64,000 bases of DNA from Pardosa pseudoannulata (lineage: Eukaryota > Arthropoda > Arachnida > Araneae > Lycosidae), in contig CM063510.1 in the NCBI GenBank assembly GCA_032207245.1, positions 44,162,056 to 44,226,055 on the forward strand, written 5' to 3'. Under the pieces are notes generated by a model. The model was not told the origin of the DNA and ran no database searches. It saw only the letters and a program-made list of their open reading frames with translations. Positions 37,005 through 49,363 of the stretch are shown here, in pieces. Position 1 is the first letter of the stretch. The number at the start of each line of letters is the position of its first letter. A program made the translations under genes and the position numbers.

Positions 37005-37191
37005 ATATACATATAAGTAAGTAAGCATCTTTGTTAAAAGTTCTTTTTTACATTAAACTAAATAATTCATTAGGTTGATATTACTTTTTCATTTATACAC
37101 CTAATTATTTTTTACTTGCGGCCCGGGCTACCGTGACTGAAACGTGTTTGTGGCCCCTATAAAAAAAAGGTTGAGTATGGCTGGGATAAGG

Positions 37192-39390
37192 CATTGAATA
37201 CTAGACTTTTCTAAGAACAGTCGGATCCCTTCATTTCTTGTGTGGTCCTATTTTTAATTGTTTGAATAGATTAACGAAAAAATTTTCAGAAGAAGATAAA
37301 AGCCTGAAAGCAGAAAGCAGGGAAAGATTTGACTCAGTGTCTCTAGCCCGTACTGATATTTATCTAAAACGTGTGTGTGACAGGAACAAGTGCATGAGGA
37401 AAACGTGCGATTGTATTATAAGACCCCCTTTCATTATTCCTTAAACCGGAATACTCAGGACGATATTTGTTAGAAGAAAAAAATATATCTTCAACTTTGG
37501 AGTGAGCCAATTCTAAAAAATAATAGCCCGCATAATTTCTACTAAAATTCTTATTTTTGCCATTTTGTCTGAGCTCAAAGGGGGGAGGTTAAACTCCTAC
37601 CCCCCACCCCTTGCGCACGCCCTTGATCTGAACCCTTAAGAAAAATACTAGATCAAACAAAATTATAACGTGCATAAGATTTACATAAGATTACATATTA
37701 TCTTATATAAGATTTATAAAAATATTATCTTTAATGATTTTAATTGACTAAAACCAAACAATTGAATGATTGCCTATTAGAATGACCAAAAATGAAGACA
37801 AATTCAAAACTAATTTTGTCTCTAGTTGTTGCTTACTATTTTAATACTGAATTAATTTATAACCTTCTATTGATGTGATGCCAGTATCAAGATAGTTTAA
37901 TAAGGAATTTCTATGTCCCATACAACAGAAAACATTTTCTTTCCTTGATTACGTGGACAAGATGTTATAAATTTCATGCACTTTGTTTTTAAATCTAGAA
38001 ACATATATTTAAATCTGTTTTCCTAACTCCACAAAAATTTATAAAAAATCAATAAAAAAAACTTAGTGAATGACTGAAAGAACAGATTCTTCTATTTCAT
38101 TCCTAAGATTCCCTATAAATATATAAAAGGGAGATTCACCATTTATGGATAAATTAGTATTGTAAACAAAAAGAAAATCACAAGATCAGCATTTTCATTT
38201 GTTATAAGCTGGTTTGTTAAAATAGGGATTTCAACAGTACTCCAATGATTTATTTGTCATTTCAATAGCTAAGCTTTAACATGCATTTCTAACCAGAATT
38301 TGAAAACTTTATGACAGCAAAATTTGTTATTAACTAGTTTGTAAAGTTCTATTAATTTTTCTTACATTGATTTATAATTAATGTTTAAAAAATACTTTCA
38401 TAGTAATGTTTAAAATGGTCTATTTTTTTTAAAAAGACAATTTCAAAAATTTTTGAAAAAAAGAAAGACACAAAAGTCAGATATTTGAGGGGGAAAAAAC
38501 GAGGAAATAAAAATGAGGGAAAATGGAAACTAAAGAACAATTTAAATATATTTATTTGATTTAAATATTGCAAAAACAAGTACCTAACTATGAAATATAC
38601 CAGAAACTAAATAATTTTTGCTAATATAAACAATTACTCGAGTCTCCTAATCAAAAAATGTTCAAAACAGATTCAGATCAGAAGTTTCTCAAATATCCTA
38701 ATTTAAAAAAAAAAATCTAATAATTTAAATGCACATTTTAGATATCAAATTTTTAAAAGGCATTTCTTTAAACAAATTTTTAATTTTGCGACTGTAGAAT
38801 TTCTTCAATAGCAGTAAAATCTATACCTTAATAGTTTGTAAAGTTACAATAGTTTTCATTAGATTTAATTTTAATCAATGTCTAAAAACGCATTTAAATA
38901 CCATATACACTGTATAAGACTATTTTTTTAAGTGGACAATTTGAAAATAAATTTAAAATAGTAAAATTTCAGGGCAATGATCAAACAGGAAGCTCTTTCT
39001 TTTGGTATTTGAGCCAGTGCATTCGAATTCTACTTTAGACTAACAGATTTGAAACCATTTAGTTTGGTCTGAGAGCACTAGAGTTTGTTTTTATGTTACC
39101 GTCAGCTAAAGACATTGGAATTTACTACTTAAAGACAATTCTGAACAGCTACGAACTCGGCAGCGGGATTGAAACCTGTCGCAGCGTCCTACCAATTCAG
39201 CAGTAGGGCTGATTTTTATCGGGATTGCTGTTAAAAGTTACGATTTCTGGAAGTTATTTGCAACAGTGTCATTTTCTCACAGATACTGCCCATTAGCAGA
39301 AAAATTCAGCCAATAAGATGATTACCATTTGAAATAACTATAGGATGGATTGAATTTCTCAATACCGTTACCACAATATTAAAAAAAAAT
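37192..39390. other. AT-rich DNA without recognised genes
   Basis: No coding support. A GC-rich patch at 37576-37627 (a G-run and a C-run around TTAA, then GCGCACGCCC) resembles transposon ends seen in many arthropods, but I found no partner. Confidence 0.5.
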
Positions 39391-39506
39391 ATCGATATAT
39401 AAAACAGTATTACAATATTATCGATATATAAAACAGTATTATGATATTATCGATATATAAACAGGATATATAGTTCTATCGATACATAAACAGTATTGGT
39501 CTACAT
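39391..39506. repeat. 29-bp tandem repeat, four units
   Basis: Units begin ATCGATATATAAAACAGTAT at 39391 and 39420, and with small changes at 39449 and 39478. Each contains the palindrome ATCGAT followed by TATAAA-like sequence. Confidence 0.88.
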
Positions 39507-40449
39507 TCATGTGTGTTTGGGAGACACCTATAAAGTATGCAGATTGTTAGAACATAATTCTACCGTATGAGGTCCCCATATTATAATCGCAGTATTAACT
39601 ATAATGACCCATTTAAGAAATGTGCATTTTCCGGAACAGAAATCCAGAAAACAGTTGTTTTTCACCAAAAACACCCAATTATGACTTAGCTGTACTATTA
39701 TAACTAGAACCACACCAGTTCTAGTTGTTTTATTTATGCCACGTCACATGGCTTTTTGACCTTGAAGCATATGTTGCAAGAATCAACTAATAACGCTTCT
39801 TTTCTGCTCTTTGTCAGAAAAAAAAATATGGCCGTGGCAAAGAGAAAAAATGATGAGAAAAAGACAGAAAACTTTCAGATTATTGTCAAAATTTATGTAT
39901 GTGTGAGATAAAAAAAATGGCTCCTTCCTTCCTTTATTTCTTATTATTTATTTCCAGAAAAAAAAATCTGTGTTTTTGGAACAAACCCACAAAAAATTTC
40001 GAATCAGAATCATCTCTGAATTCAATATTCAATGTGGCAGTCCATTTTTAAGTGCACAAGCCCAGAATAACACTTTTTTTAGGGGGGGGGAGGTGAATAT
40101 CCCACAGAAAAAAAATATTAGAAAAACAAAAATGATATCAAAACATGGGAAAGATGATGTGTGTGATCCATTCTGCTGTTATATAACTCCGTAAATGTTG
40201 AGAATGAAAAAACGAATAAAAGGAGTGAATGGCCCAAAGGAAAAAGAAATAAAAGGTGTGAATAGCCGAAAAAAAGGAGGAATGTCATGAAATAAGGAAA
40301 AAAATAAAAGAAAGGAGCACTGCAGTGTGTAAATTTATTAATAAAAAATACATAAAGTAAAAACATTCTAATTCTTTTATTCAATTTTTTCAATGAATTA
40401 CAAACAAAAGGTAGGTTTATATACTTAATACAAATAAGATTATTTTTAT
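39507..40449. other. Intergenic DNA downstream of NDUFS4
   Basis: This is the 3' side of NDUFS4 on the minus strand, with A-rich and purine-rich stretches near 39815-39860 and 40080-40320. No gene is supported. Long frames here are low-complexity. Confidence 0.5.
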
Positions 40450-43400
40450 CTATTTGGTAGACACTCGTGTCCTCTTATTCCAAGAAAAGTTAGCTCCATA
40501 ACTTTTATTTTTAGGAGTTGGTTTAGCAGGTTCATCCACAAAATAGGGCCATCCTATAATTAAAAAATAGAAACAATGCATACTTTTTCTATGAAATAAA
40601 GTAAGAGAAATGGCGTGTTTGAAATCAGGTAATGGTACAGAGTTACACATGCTTCAGATCATGATTCTTATTTCACAAAATTCTAAGGATTTTACTAATA
40701 TTTTACAAAATGATAAACTTACCATTTTTCTCACAGAATACTATTGCCTCTTCCTTACTTGAAAACTGAACATTCATATTTGATAAAGGATCACCTCTAA
40801 GGATAATGAGAAAAGTAACATTTGTTATATTTCAAAATGCAGTACATAGTCAATACACAAATATTTAAAAAAAATTTTAATACAGTCATTGAAAATGACA
40901 GTCAATGTAAATAAGGAATCATTATTTTGAGAATACATATTATTCATACATTCAACTTTTACAAGACAGTTTTAATAGAGTAGTTCAGATGTGCCAAAAC
41001 CTTTCTAACAAGGTACCTATTCTATTTTGAGTTTAAGTTTTATAAACTTATAAACTTTGTAATAAATTTAAATATTTATGATTCTGATTCATTGACTTAT
41101 TTTTATTAAATGCCTGGCCTTTGATGGAATTTTGCAGTAATGTCATAATGATTAAAAAAATACCACGCATTAATTAAAAAACTAAATTAAAAACCATCTT
41201 ATTTAAAGTTTAGGTTGTGGAAGATGATAAAATCCATGCAATAAAAATATTTAGCAAATACAGTTTTGTTTAGAAGACTGAAGTTTAATTATATTTATAT
41301 ACTAGCAAGTGTGCCCATGCTGCGCTATGGTGAACTTAATATATTGCTAAAAGTAATTAAAACAAAATTTTTTTGGGGGGGAGGGGGAATAATTCTAAAT
41401 TTCGTCACAGTTCAGTTCGAGTCATTGGCATATTTATATATTTCTATTATAAACGTATTATAACAATATTCAGTTTTTATACTTCAGTTTCCATTAAACC
41501 TGAATTGTACATCAATAAGATGTGAAAGCGTGTGTAAAATAAGAGTGCGAAAATTTAACAATAGTTTCGAAGAACTTCTCCTAGGTATTAAACATTCTGA
41601 TCTACACGGAAGCTGATCGAGCAATGTCTAATTCTCCAAAATGATATAGGATCAAGCGTTGTTTTTGCCTCATGCAAAATTTTAATGTAATTTTTTTTCC
41701 GAATCATGGCTGAATAAGTATGGATGTATGCAGCCATTTGGGATCGGTTTTAAACAGAGGATACGTGTCTCATTAGCCAATAATAAAGCAGCAAAGCAGT
41801 ATATGTTAGCGCTCCAAAACAAACCAAAAATTTTACCCATGAAAATCTTTTTTATTTTCAGTACTGTTCGCAATCAACTTCGGTTAAGACTAAAAACCAA
41901 AATGATCTGTCCATTTCTATTCCACAGGATTTTAATAAATCTATGTTAGACCAATAAAAAAGCAAACATGCAGAAATTAGAGTGTAGAGCTTTCTCAATT
42001 GTCATTAAGACCACTTTATCTATTCTATTTTACATAACCCTTGCAAGGGTTCTTTTTCTCTCATATCTCCATCCTTTCCGTAGTCCACAGCCTCTAATAA
42101 CCTTTTTATATCCCTGTCTTCTACCAATTTTGTAGAAAAGGGTGTTAAACATAGTATAAAATTATTTTCTATGCAGGCCATTTCTAATATGCTAAAAATA
42201 TGCAATGCTACAACTGCCAATATCACGGAAAATGTGTGGAGGAAGTTCCATAAAACCATAGACAGTTTATAAAGTTGTCCAATTACCCAGATTTTTCAAT
42301 AATGTGATCCGTTTTGGCATTCATAAAATTAAGTGGCACTTCCAAGAAAAAGTATTAAATCAAAATACAGAGACAAATACTTAGCACTGAATGTTTTTCA
42401 CTGATGAACCACATGTCTAAAACAATTTGTTCTACTAATGAAAATCCTTCTTTCATTCTCTGATAAAGCATATTTATCACAAAATGCTTAAATTTAATAT
42501 TCTGTAATTTTGTGCAATGAACCCCATCCTAATTGAAAATTTAAACATCAAAAGTTAGGAATATTAAATAAAAAAGGCATATCTTATTTTTAACATCATA
42601 CCAGACAGGTGCCCAGAGAAAATATAAAAAATTTAATACAAGGAAAGGAGAAAAATTAAACACAAATGATAACAATGCACATACAAAAAGGAACAAATTA
42701 TACTCTAAATAAAATGCATAAGATTTTCATCGCAAACAAGCAATAGCATTTTACAGTTAGTTTCATATGAATATCTTGGAATCAAATTAATGAATGACTT
42801 AAAATATAGTTGGTACTTTGTTGAATAAATTAAGATAAAGAGATGTATGAGTGTAAATTGATAATTAAAAAAATACATTATTTAAAAAGTTATTTGCATA
42901 TAAACTGAAGTCTAGGTATAAAAAATTAAATATTAAACATTAACCTTCTATATAATTTACCGTTATAAAGAACTGTGATTCACTCAATAAATTTCCTACA
43001 GGAGAATTTAAATTAGCATCATGATTTTGAGTGATAAAATATATTGAAAAATATGAGACTTCCAAATGTATGAATATTTTAAACACATACGTGGAAGCCC
43101 ATCCCATTAATGGGTTTTCCCAACGTTGACGAGTTTCAAATTCCATTTTCCATTTTTTAGTATTAAAAGTCCCAGACTGCATTGGATTTTTAGCAGGTTG
43201 GAAAATTCTGACAAGTCTTGATTTGATATGTTCACTTGGTACACCAGTTACAGATGTCAAATCACTCTGAAATAAGATAATAGTAACATGAAAATACATG
43301 CATAGAAAAAAAATTAAGTTAAAAATATTCAAAAAGAAAATTATCAGACTTAAACCAATCTTAGTTTTTTACCACAGATGCAGACATACCAGAAAACTTA

Positions 43401-46400
43401 TGATATAATAGTGATTTGGCTGAGTCAAATACTTACTTTTAAAAAAGTTTAGCTTATTATGATTTTTGTAATTCAAATAATTTTCAAACTTTAAACTAAA
43501 AACAACAAATTATTTTAACCTTTGTATAATTACACTTTGCTTTAAATATACTTGAAATTTTAATTGATGATTCAAATAGTATTCAGACTTTTATTTAACA
43601 AACTGTAAATATTTGTATTTTAATATAAAATGTTCCAATATCTGTTTAAACACATATAATAAATTCATAATAAGAAAAAAATTTTATTTATGTACACTGT
43701 TAAATACTTTATGTATTATGCCACTTAAATTGAAATAATTAACACAGTAAAATGGAACTCCACAATATTCTTTGTTAAATACATTTAATAATGCATAATT
43801 AAGTAAAAAGAATTGTTTTTTATTATCTTGAATTTATTTGGTGAAATATTTCACAGTATTTAGTTAAATCTGTTTAGCATTCTGCAAGACCAAATATTCA
43901 TCAAAATGGCAATTATGTTATTCCTATTGAAACAAAAAGTTTTAGTGATAAATTAAACAAATATTTTAAGAAAAGTAAGTTAGCAATATGATGATGATTG
44001 TAACAAACAACTAACAGTTATTATGAGATACAAACATTAAAAGCAACTATTATCGAATAAAACGATACTGAATAGATATAAGAGAAATACCAATTTAGAG
44101 ACATTTATATTAATTCAATGGAGTATAGAAAATATATTGAGAGAGTAATATACAACTTTGCATTTTAATTATTCTCATGGCATGGCCATATTAATGGTCC
44201 AGTTCTATAGAACACAAAATTCAAGATTTTAAGATACTGCATTATCTAAAATATCTAATATTGTTCTGAAAAACTCGCTTTGCATAGCATAAATCTTAAA
44301 TTTGTAACATGGATAATTTATTTCAAATTCCAAAGTTATGTGATGTAAACTTTAATTCTTTGATTAATATTAAACATTATAATGGTAATACCTGAAAACT
44401 TTTGATTTTGAGTTCCTGCCCTTTGCAACTGAATTCTTAATATGTGCAAGGTGTGTACTGCACACAGATGGCTAAAGTAGGGAAGTGTACAAAATCTGTT
44501 CACTGCTTTCATTTTATCTACTATATGATACTTTTGGATTACTGGAAACTTAAATTTTAGGTTTTATCATTTTATAATATCTATTTTGTTTTGAAGTTGT
44601 CAGTTATCATTACATTAAAAAATTACATTAGATTGAAAACTGCAGAATTTTAAAATATTTCCAATGTGTGCACTATAGTCCATATGCACTCAATAACACA
44701 TATTCACATGCTTTTTAATCATTGCCACTGAAAATTGAGGTTAGAATATTATATCATAAATATGCAGGTTAACATTTATTTTCAAAATTTAAAAAATTAC
44801 AGAAAACTACTTATGATGAATAATATTACAAGAATGTGTAATAAATTTGGCAGTTTATGAACTTGAGATGAAACAAATATCTATGTTAAGGATTTAGAGA
44901 TTAAAACCAATATAGAAATTTTTAAAAGCAAATTGCTCTCTACAGCATTTGGAAAATTTGATAAATTATCAGTTTTTGAAAATTTTAAATTTAAAACAAA
45001 ATTGGCTGAAAAATGTTTGAAAAATAGCCAAGTTTGATAAATACACCAAGTTTGATACAGATAAATTTTACATATTTTTTAACTTTTCTTTCACAAATTA
45101 AACATTACAAATGATATTATTTTATTTATAAAAATATATTTATAAAAATATTTAAATAAATAGGATAATTTTTTAAAAAATATTAGTCAATATATGATCA
45201 TTAATACAAGGTATCTGCTCAAATAAAGTTTCAAATCCATGACTTTTCATGACTTTCCCTGATTTAGCACATCATTTTCCATGACTTTAAAAAGCTTTCG
45301 TTAAAGTATATATGAATAAAACTTCTGATGTACATACAAATAAAATATATGCTTTTAGAGAAATTACAGGAATTTTATCATAAAAAAACTATAAACTTAC
45401 TTTATAAGTATTAATAAACTCACATACATAAAAATAAATTGTTGTATCTACATACCTAAGTTTAATCATATAGCAATTTTTCAATCAAAATGTTTCCAAT
45501 TTGAATTCAGGGTACTTTGGTATTATCTAGGTGACCATGAATATTAGCCAAATATAACTCTATAATGTTTATATACAGTATCCCTAGAGATAAACTTATA
45601 TTTTGTGCAAAAATCTTAATTTTTATTAAAAAATATTTATTATATTAATAAAATTTAATCTACAATTTAAGAAAAAACCAGAATAATATACATTTACCCA
45701 CCCATTAAGCTTTCTTGCTTTGAGTTTTCTTGGTGAACAAATTTTACATGGTAATATGGTCAATAGGATAATACATAAATACCAAACTCACTAACTTCAG
45801 CCAAATGACAAGTAAATATAGACTTAAACAATTCAATGCATTTTTTTTAATCGGTAGTTTAGCAGATCCATGACTTTCCATGACTTTTATTCATTTTACT
45901 TGAAAAATCAAGACTTTCCATGACAAAATTAATCCATTGTCTAAATCCATGATTTTTCATGACTTTCCCTGACTTTCCAGGTGCACGGAAACCATGTTAA
46001 TAGGATAAATCCTTAATCATAATATTATGACGAAAGATTTTGTTACCTTATTTAGTTTCTTAAATATAATATGAGCAATATTATTTACATATGATAAATT
46101 CTGTATTAAGAGCATGAAGGATTATTTTGTTTTATTCCTCCTTGATAAACTCTTACAAGTTGTTCACATATTTATCAAAGATTAATACACAGAATTGTAA
46201 ACTATGTTATGGAAATCACTATACAGCCACATACTTTACTATATTAATATAAATTACTTCCGATTATAAATGACATAAAAACAATGCTATATACATATAG
46301 ATTTAAGTAAAATATAATTCTATGTACATAAAATTTTTATCAATGTAACTCATAGTATGCAGAATAAAGTATAATATGCTTATGAATTAAGCTACACTAA

Positions 46401-47930
46401 CTTTAAAATATATCTGATAACAGTCATAATTATTTACTTCTTGAAATAAAATGGATTTGAAATTATCATTCACTTTAGTTTAAAACAAATACAATTAAAA
46501 ATATAAACTTACTATAGCAGGTACTTCAATATGTTCTTGGAGTCTTTGTAATTTTTCTTTTTCTGCGTCATCCATTATTACTGACTTAACATCTTTTATT
46601 TCAGGCTCATTTTTCTTCTCATATGATAACTTTAAAGCAGATATATATAGTTGCCTATAATATAATTATATATAAATTATAAAATATAATAGGAAACAAA
46701 ATTTTTTTTTATTAAATGGTATAACAACACAGATGTTTCATTTTGTTGCCACTTTATCATTAGGAACAGAAAACTTATAAAAAATGTATGGATATAGCAT
46801 ATTTATAAGGTTGAAATAGATATGCACTTAAATTTAAAATACTTGGAATTTTACTGCATATCAATACTTAAGATCTGAATATCAAATAGGATATTCAGAA
46901 GTGAAAATACTTAGAAAAAATATGCTGGCAATTAAGAACTTTTAAACTTTATAATATCAATTTTTGTAAAATTTACATTAATAGCAAAATGGGTTCAGGA
47001 TGTTTTAAAATACAATAGAATTTATGGGATGGTATGGGGACCGATAACAAAGCCTGCCATTAATGAGGATAAACAAGCTTATCTCAACCTGAAAATGAAT
47101 GAGAAATTGTCTTCCATTTGCACTATTATGGTTTTGAAATCTTTTGAAACTAAATTAGATGATGAAAATAAGCCCAGTTCTTTATAAAATTTTGGCCCCT
47201 GTAGTCATGTGGGACTTTAAGATGATTGCCCAGCTTAAACAAAAGAGGCTGTATTTTCATGATGTACTGCAACTCTATCTTATGATTACAATCACTTACA
47301 TTCCTATTTTTAGTAATTCCAGTAGTTATTGCACTTGATCTTTTGCTTTAACTGACCATGTATGAATTAAATAAAAAAAATTTTTTTTTGCTAAATTTAT
47401 CTATTAAGAACTTTATTATGAATACTTTAAATATACACTCACAAATGAGATCTAACAAGAAATAAAAAGAAATTAATATTGCAATAAAATAAGAAATTTT
47501 TAAACAGTCAACCATAAATAAATTCTACAATTCATATCTTATTTTAAAATTATTTTAATTACGAGGTAATTTATAATGAAATAACTCCATAGTAGATAGA
47601 TAGAGGATATAATCTACCTCATGCTGATATAAATACTAATTTTGTTTTCCTAAAGGGTGTATTATAAGTTCATTGATTTCCTTTTTTTTAAAGGTGTGTA
47701 AAGCTTTTGTTAATTCTCACCAAATTATTTCTAATAAATACATGGTTTATAGAATAATAACGATACAAATTGCTCTCTTAATTACATTATAAAACTATTA
47801 GTTACTTTTTCAACATTAATTACTTAATGTATTTTTTTACATTAATTAACTATGGAGCATACCTAGTGTTTTTCTGGGTTATGCACACGTAAGGTCTTAA
47901 TTTAGAAAAATTCGCAGATATAAAAGCCAT
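40450..47930 (-). CDS. NDUFS4: NADH dehydrogenase iron-sulfur protein 4 (complex I, 18 kDa subunit)
   Basis: This is an accessory subunit of mitochondrial complex I, bound at the N-module of the matrix arm. Coding exons are 47930-47863, 46654-46513, 43266-43091, 40796-40723 and 40553-40450, total 564 nt for 187 residues plus stop. All have AG acceptors, GT donors and matching phases. Exon 1 encodes a basic, acid-free N-terminus ([20 protein letters not shown]), a good mitochondrial presequence. Exon 3 reads [20 protein letters not shown] and the C-terminus is [18 protein letters not shown], matching the animal family nearly residue by residue. Human NDUFS4 has 175 residues, so the length fits. 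No lesion is seen. Confidence 0.97.
41290..41940. repeat. Possible dispersed repeat in an NDUFS4 intron
   Basis: The string ACTAGCAAGTGTGCCCATGC followed by TGCGCTATGG (about 41303) resembles the end of a common arthropod interspersed repeat (actagc...gtgcccgtgc...cgctac). A G-rich patch and a more GC-balanced stretch at 41700-41900 follow. I cannot place its ends or class. Confidence 0.3.
45231..46000. repeat. Cluster of CCATGACTTT repeats in an NDUFS4 intron
   Basis: ATCCATGACTTTTCATGACT and close variants occur near 45235-45290, 45868-45890, 45905-45925 and 45948-45985, the last ending TTTCCAGGTGCACGG. Similar CCATGACTTTCC strings mark ends of non-autonomous hAT-like elements in several animal genomes, so this may be a 0.75-kb MITE-like element. 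I see no clean terminal duplication. Confidence 0.4.
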
Positions 47931-48201
47931 TCTTTTGAAGTATTCTATACGTTATATGCACGTTCGAGTGAAATCGGGAAGTTTTTATAAGGCTTTCAAA
48001 GATTTACTAATCTATTATATATATCGGATCAAGATTGATCCAACAGTTGTTTACACTTTTTGCCTTTCCTTAAAGAAAAGGTGATTTATATCTATGTTGC
48101 CATTCCTTGTGGTAAAAAACGCGTATTCGGGCACTCAGCTGATCGCTGAGATCGCCGAACCCTAATAACCTGCTGCCTTCCCTAACAAAATAAATAATTA
48201 T
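47931..48201 (-). promoter_or_regulatory. Sequence upstream of the NDUFS4 start
   Basis: About 270 bp lies between the NDUFS4 ATG and the 3' end of a LINE that points away from the gene. It probably contains the leader and promoter. The hairpin CTCAGC-TGATC-GCTGAG at about 48136-48152 lies near the LINE end. No clear TATA box is seen in the expected place. Confidence 0.3.
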
Positions 48202-48417
48202 GTATGTGAGAATTTTGTACAAGTGTCACACAGAAATCATCAAAGCTTAGTGCTTAGTGTATTCAGCCTTCGTCAAATATCGATTTCAAAATTTCAAAAT
48301 TGTTTTATAACTAGGCTCTAGTATTTTTGAGAAAAAAAAAATAAAGTGAAATAAAACTTATATGTTAGTTTAAAGAGTAAATAAAATTTAATTGCTGTTG
48401 CAAACCAAATGATAATT

Positions 48418-48677
48418 TTAAAATAAAACAGTTTGACAACTGACAGGGATGTCCTGCAGCTCCCATAGATCAAGAAGGTGGAGACCAAGGTGTTCAAACC
48501 TAAGAGCAGAGAAATACACGCAATCACACAAAATGTGGCGAGCCGTCTCATCCTCAAGACGGCAGCCACGACACAAGGGATCAGAGATAATCCCCATAAT
48601 GTTGAGGTGCCTATTGAGGGCACAGTGACCAGTAAGAAGACCAACTGCCTTCTTCAGGCCATTCCTATGAAGCGACG
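48418..48677 (-). pseudogene. LINE ORF2 C-terminal zinc-knuckle region
   Basis: The block reads KKAVGLLTGHCALNRHLNIM and DPLCRGCRLEDETARHIL followed by CDC. This C-x2-C-x8-H-x4-C knuckle ends the ORF2 of R1/jockey-group LINEs (LTGHC.L..HL...G...DP.CR.C...ET..H.L..C). The continuing 3' UTR to 48202 is shared with the copy at 3490-3743. Confidence 0.85.
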
Positions 48678-48818
48678 AGAACTCTGTTGAAGTGAAGAAG
48701 TGGATAATATAATCTGACTCCAAATGACGAGTTCCAGGATTTATGCAAAAATAGAATATTTTATTTACAAGTATTGCGGAACGACATACGTCCGATTTTC
48801 GCGCGTAACAACCAGCGA

Positions 48819-48823
48819 GTTAT
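48819..48823. repeat. Target duplication of the copia element (left)
   Basis: GTTAT, repeated exactly at 54864-54868. Confidence 0.92.
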
Positions 48824-49270
48824 TGTTGGCATTTTCAGAATTTTAAACATAAAATAACCCATTTAACTGCCAACTTAATTTTTCTTAAAATCGCTTATTT
48901 TCAGTTTATTTAATTTCCTTCCAATCCCGAGAAACACCCCCTTCCTACTATTGACGTAATAGTCACAGCCAATCGGAAAATTTAGCGGCTGTAGCATACT
49001 TGGCTCCGGAGTGAGCGTTATGCAAATTAATAACTATATATAGCTTCGAAAATGAAATGTGTTGGTGTATGTATGTGTTATGTTTATCAGGTTGTTTTTC
49101 CCCCTTCCTTTAGTAAGAGTTAATTTCCGTTTAGATTAGGTTAGGACTGGTTATAATTGTAATTTACGTGTTTGAGTTGTTCTTTTGTTTTGATAATAAA
49201 ATTGTTATTGTTTACCGATTTATCGTGTTTGTCTGCACTAATCCAAAAGAATAGGCAAGTAAGCTTAGCA
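48824..49270 (+). repeat. 5' LTR of the copia element
   Basis: 447 bp, TGTTGGCATT to AGCTTAGCA. It contains ATGCAAAT and a TATATATAG box (about 49021-49043), the likely promoter, and GATAATAAAATT near 49190. Confidence 0.95.
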
Positions 49271-49271
49271 A

Positions 49272-49287
49272 TGGGTTATGGGCCCAG
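49272..49287 (+). other. Primer binding site, initiator tRNA-Met anticodon type
   Basis: TGGGTTATGGGCCCAG begins one base after the LTR. It is complementary to the anticodon stem-loop (CUGGGCCCAUAACCCA) of eukaryotic initiator tRNA-Met, not to a tRNA 3' end. Drosophila copia is known to be primed this way by a cleaved half-tRNA. It is not a tRNA gene. Confidence 0.85.
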
Positions 49288-49363
49288 GACTGCCCCTTTG
49301 ACCACATAGTTAGAAATTGATAGAATAAAACTTATTTTGAAACGTATAGTAAAAAAAAAAAAA

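Larger units (their letters stand above)
34614..37183 (+). mobile_element. hAT transposon of the GTF2IRD2/Charlie8-like type
   Basis: A perfect 8-bp target duplication GGATAAGG lies at 34606-34613 and 37184-37191. The terminal inverted repeats agree at 13 of 16 positions (CCGCTATAATCAACCT against CAGCCATACTCAACCT). The interior holds one BED-finger hAT transposase on the plus strand with a few frameshifts, and a 133-bp hairpin MITE in the 5' non-coding part. Confidence 0.92.

Noticed and set aside
39391..39506. CRISPR-like array
   Set aside because: Units are contiguous without spacers, in a eukaryotic genome; it is a minisatellite.
49271..49290. Possible tRNA-Met gene
   Set aside because: Only the anticodon-arm complement is present, directly after an LTR. 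It is a primer site, with no acceptor, D or T arms.
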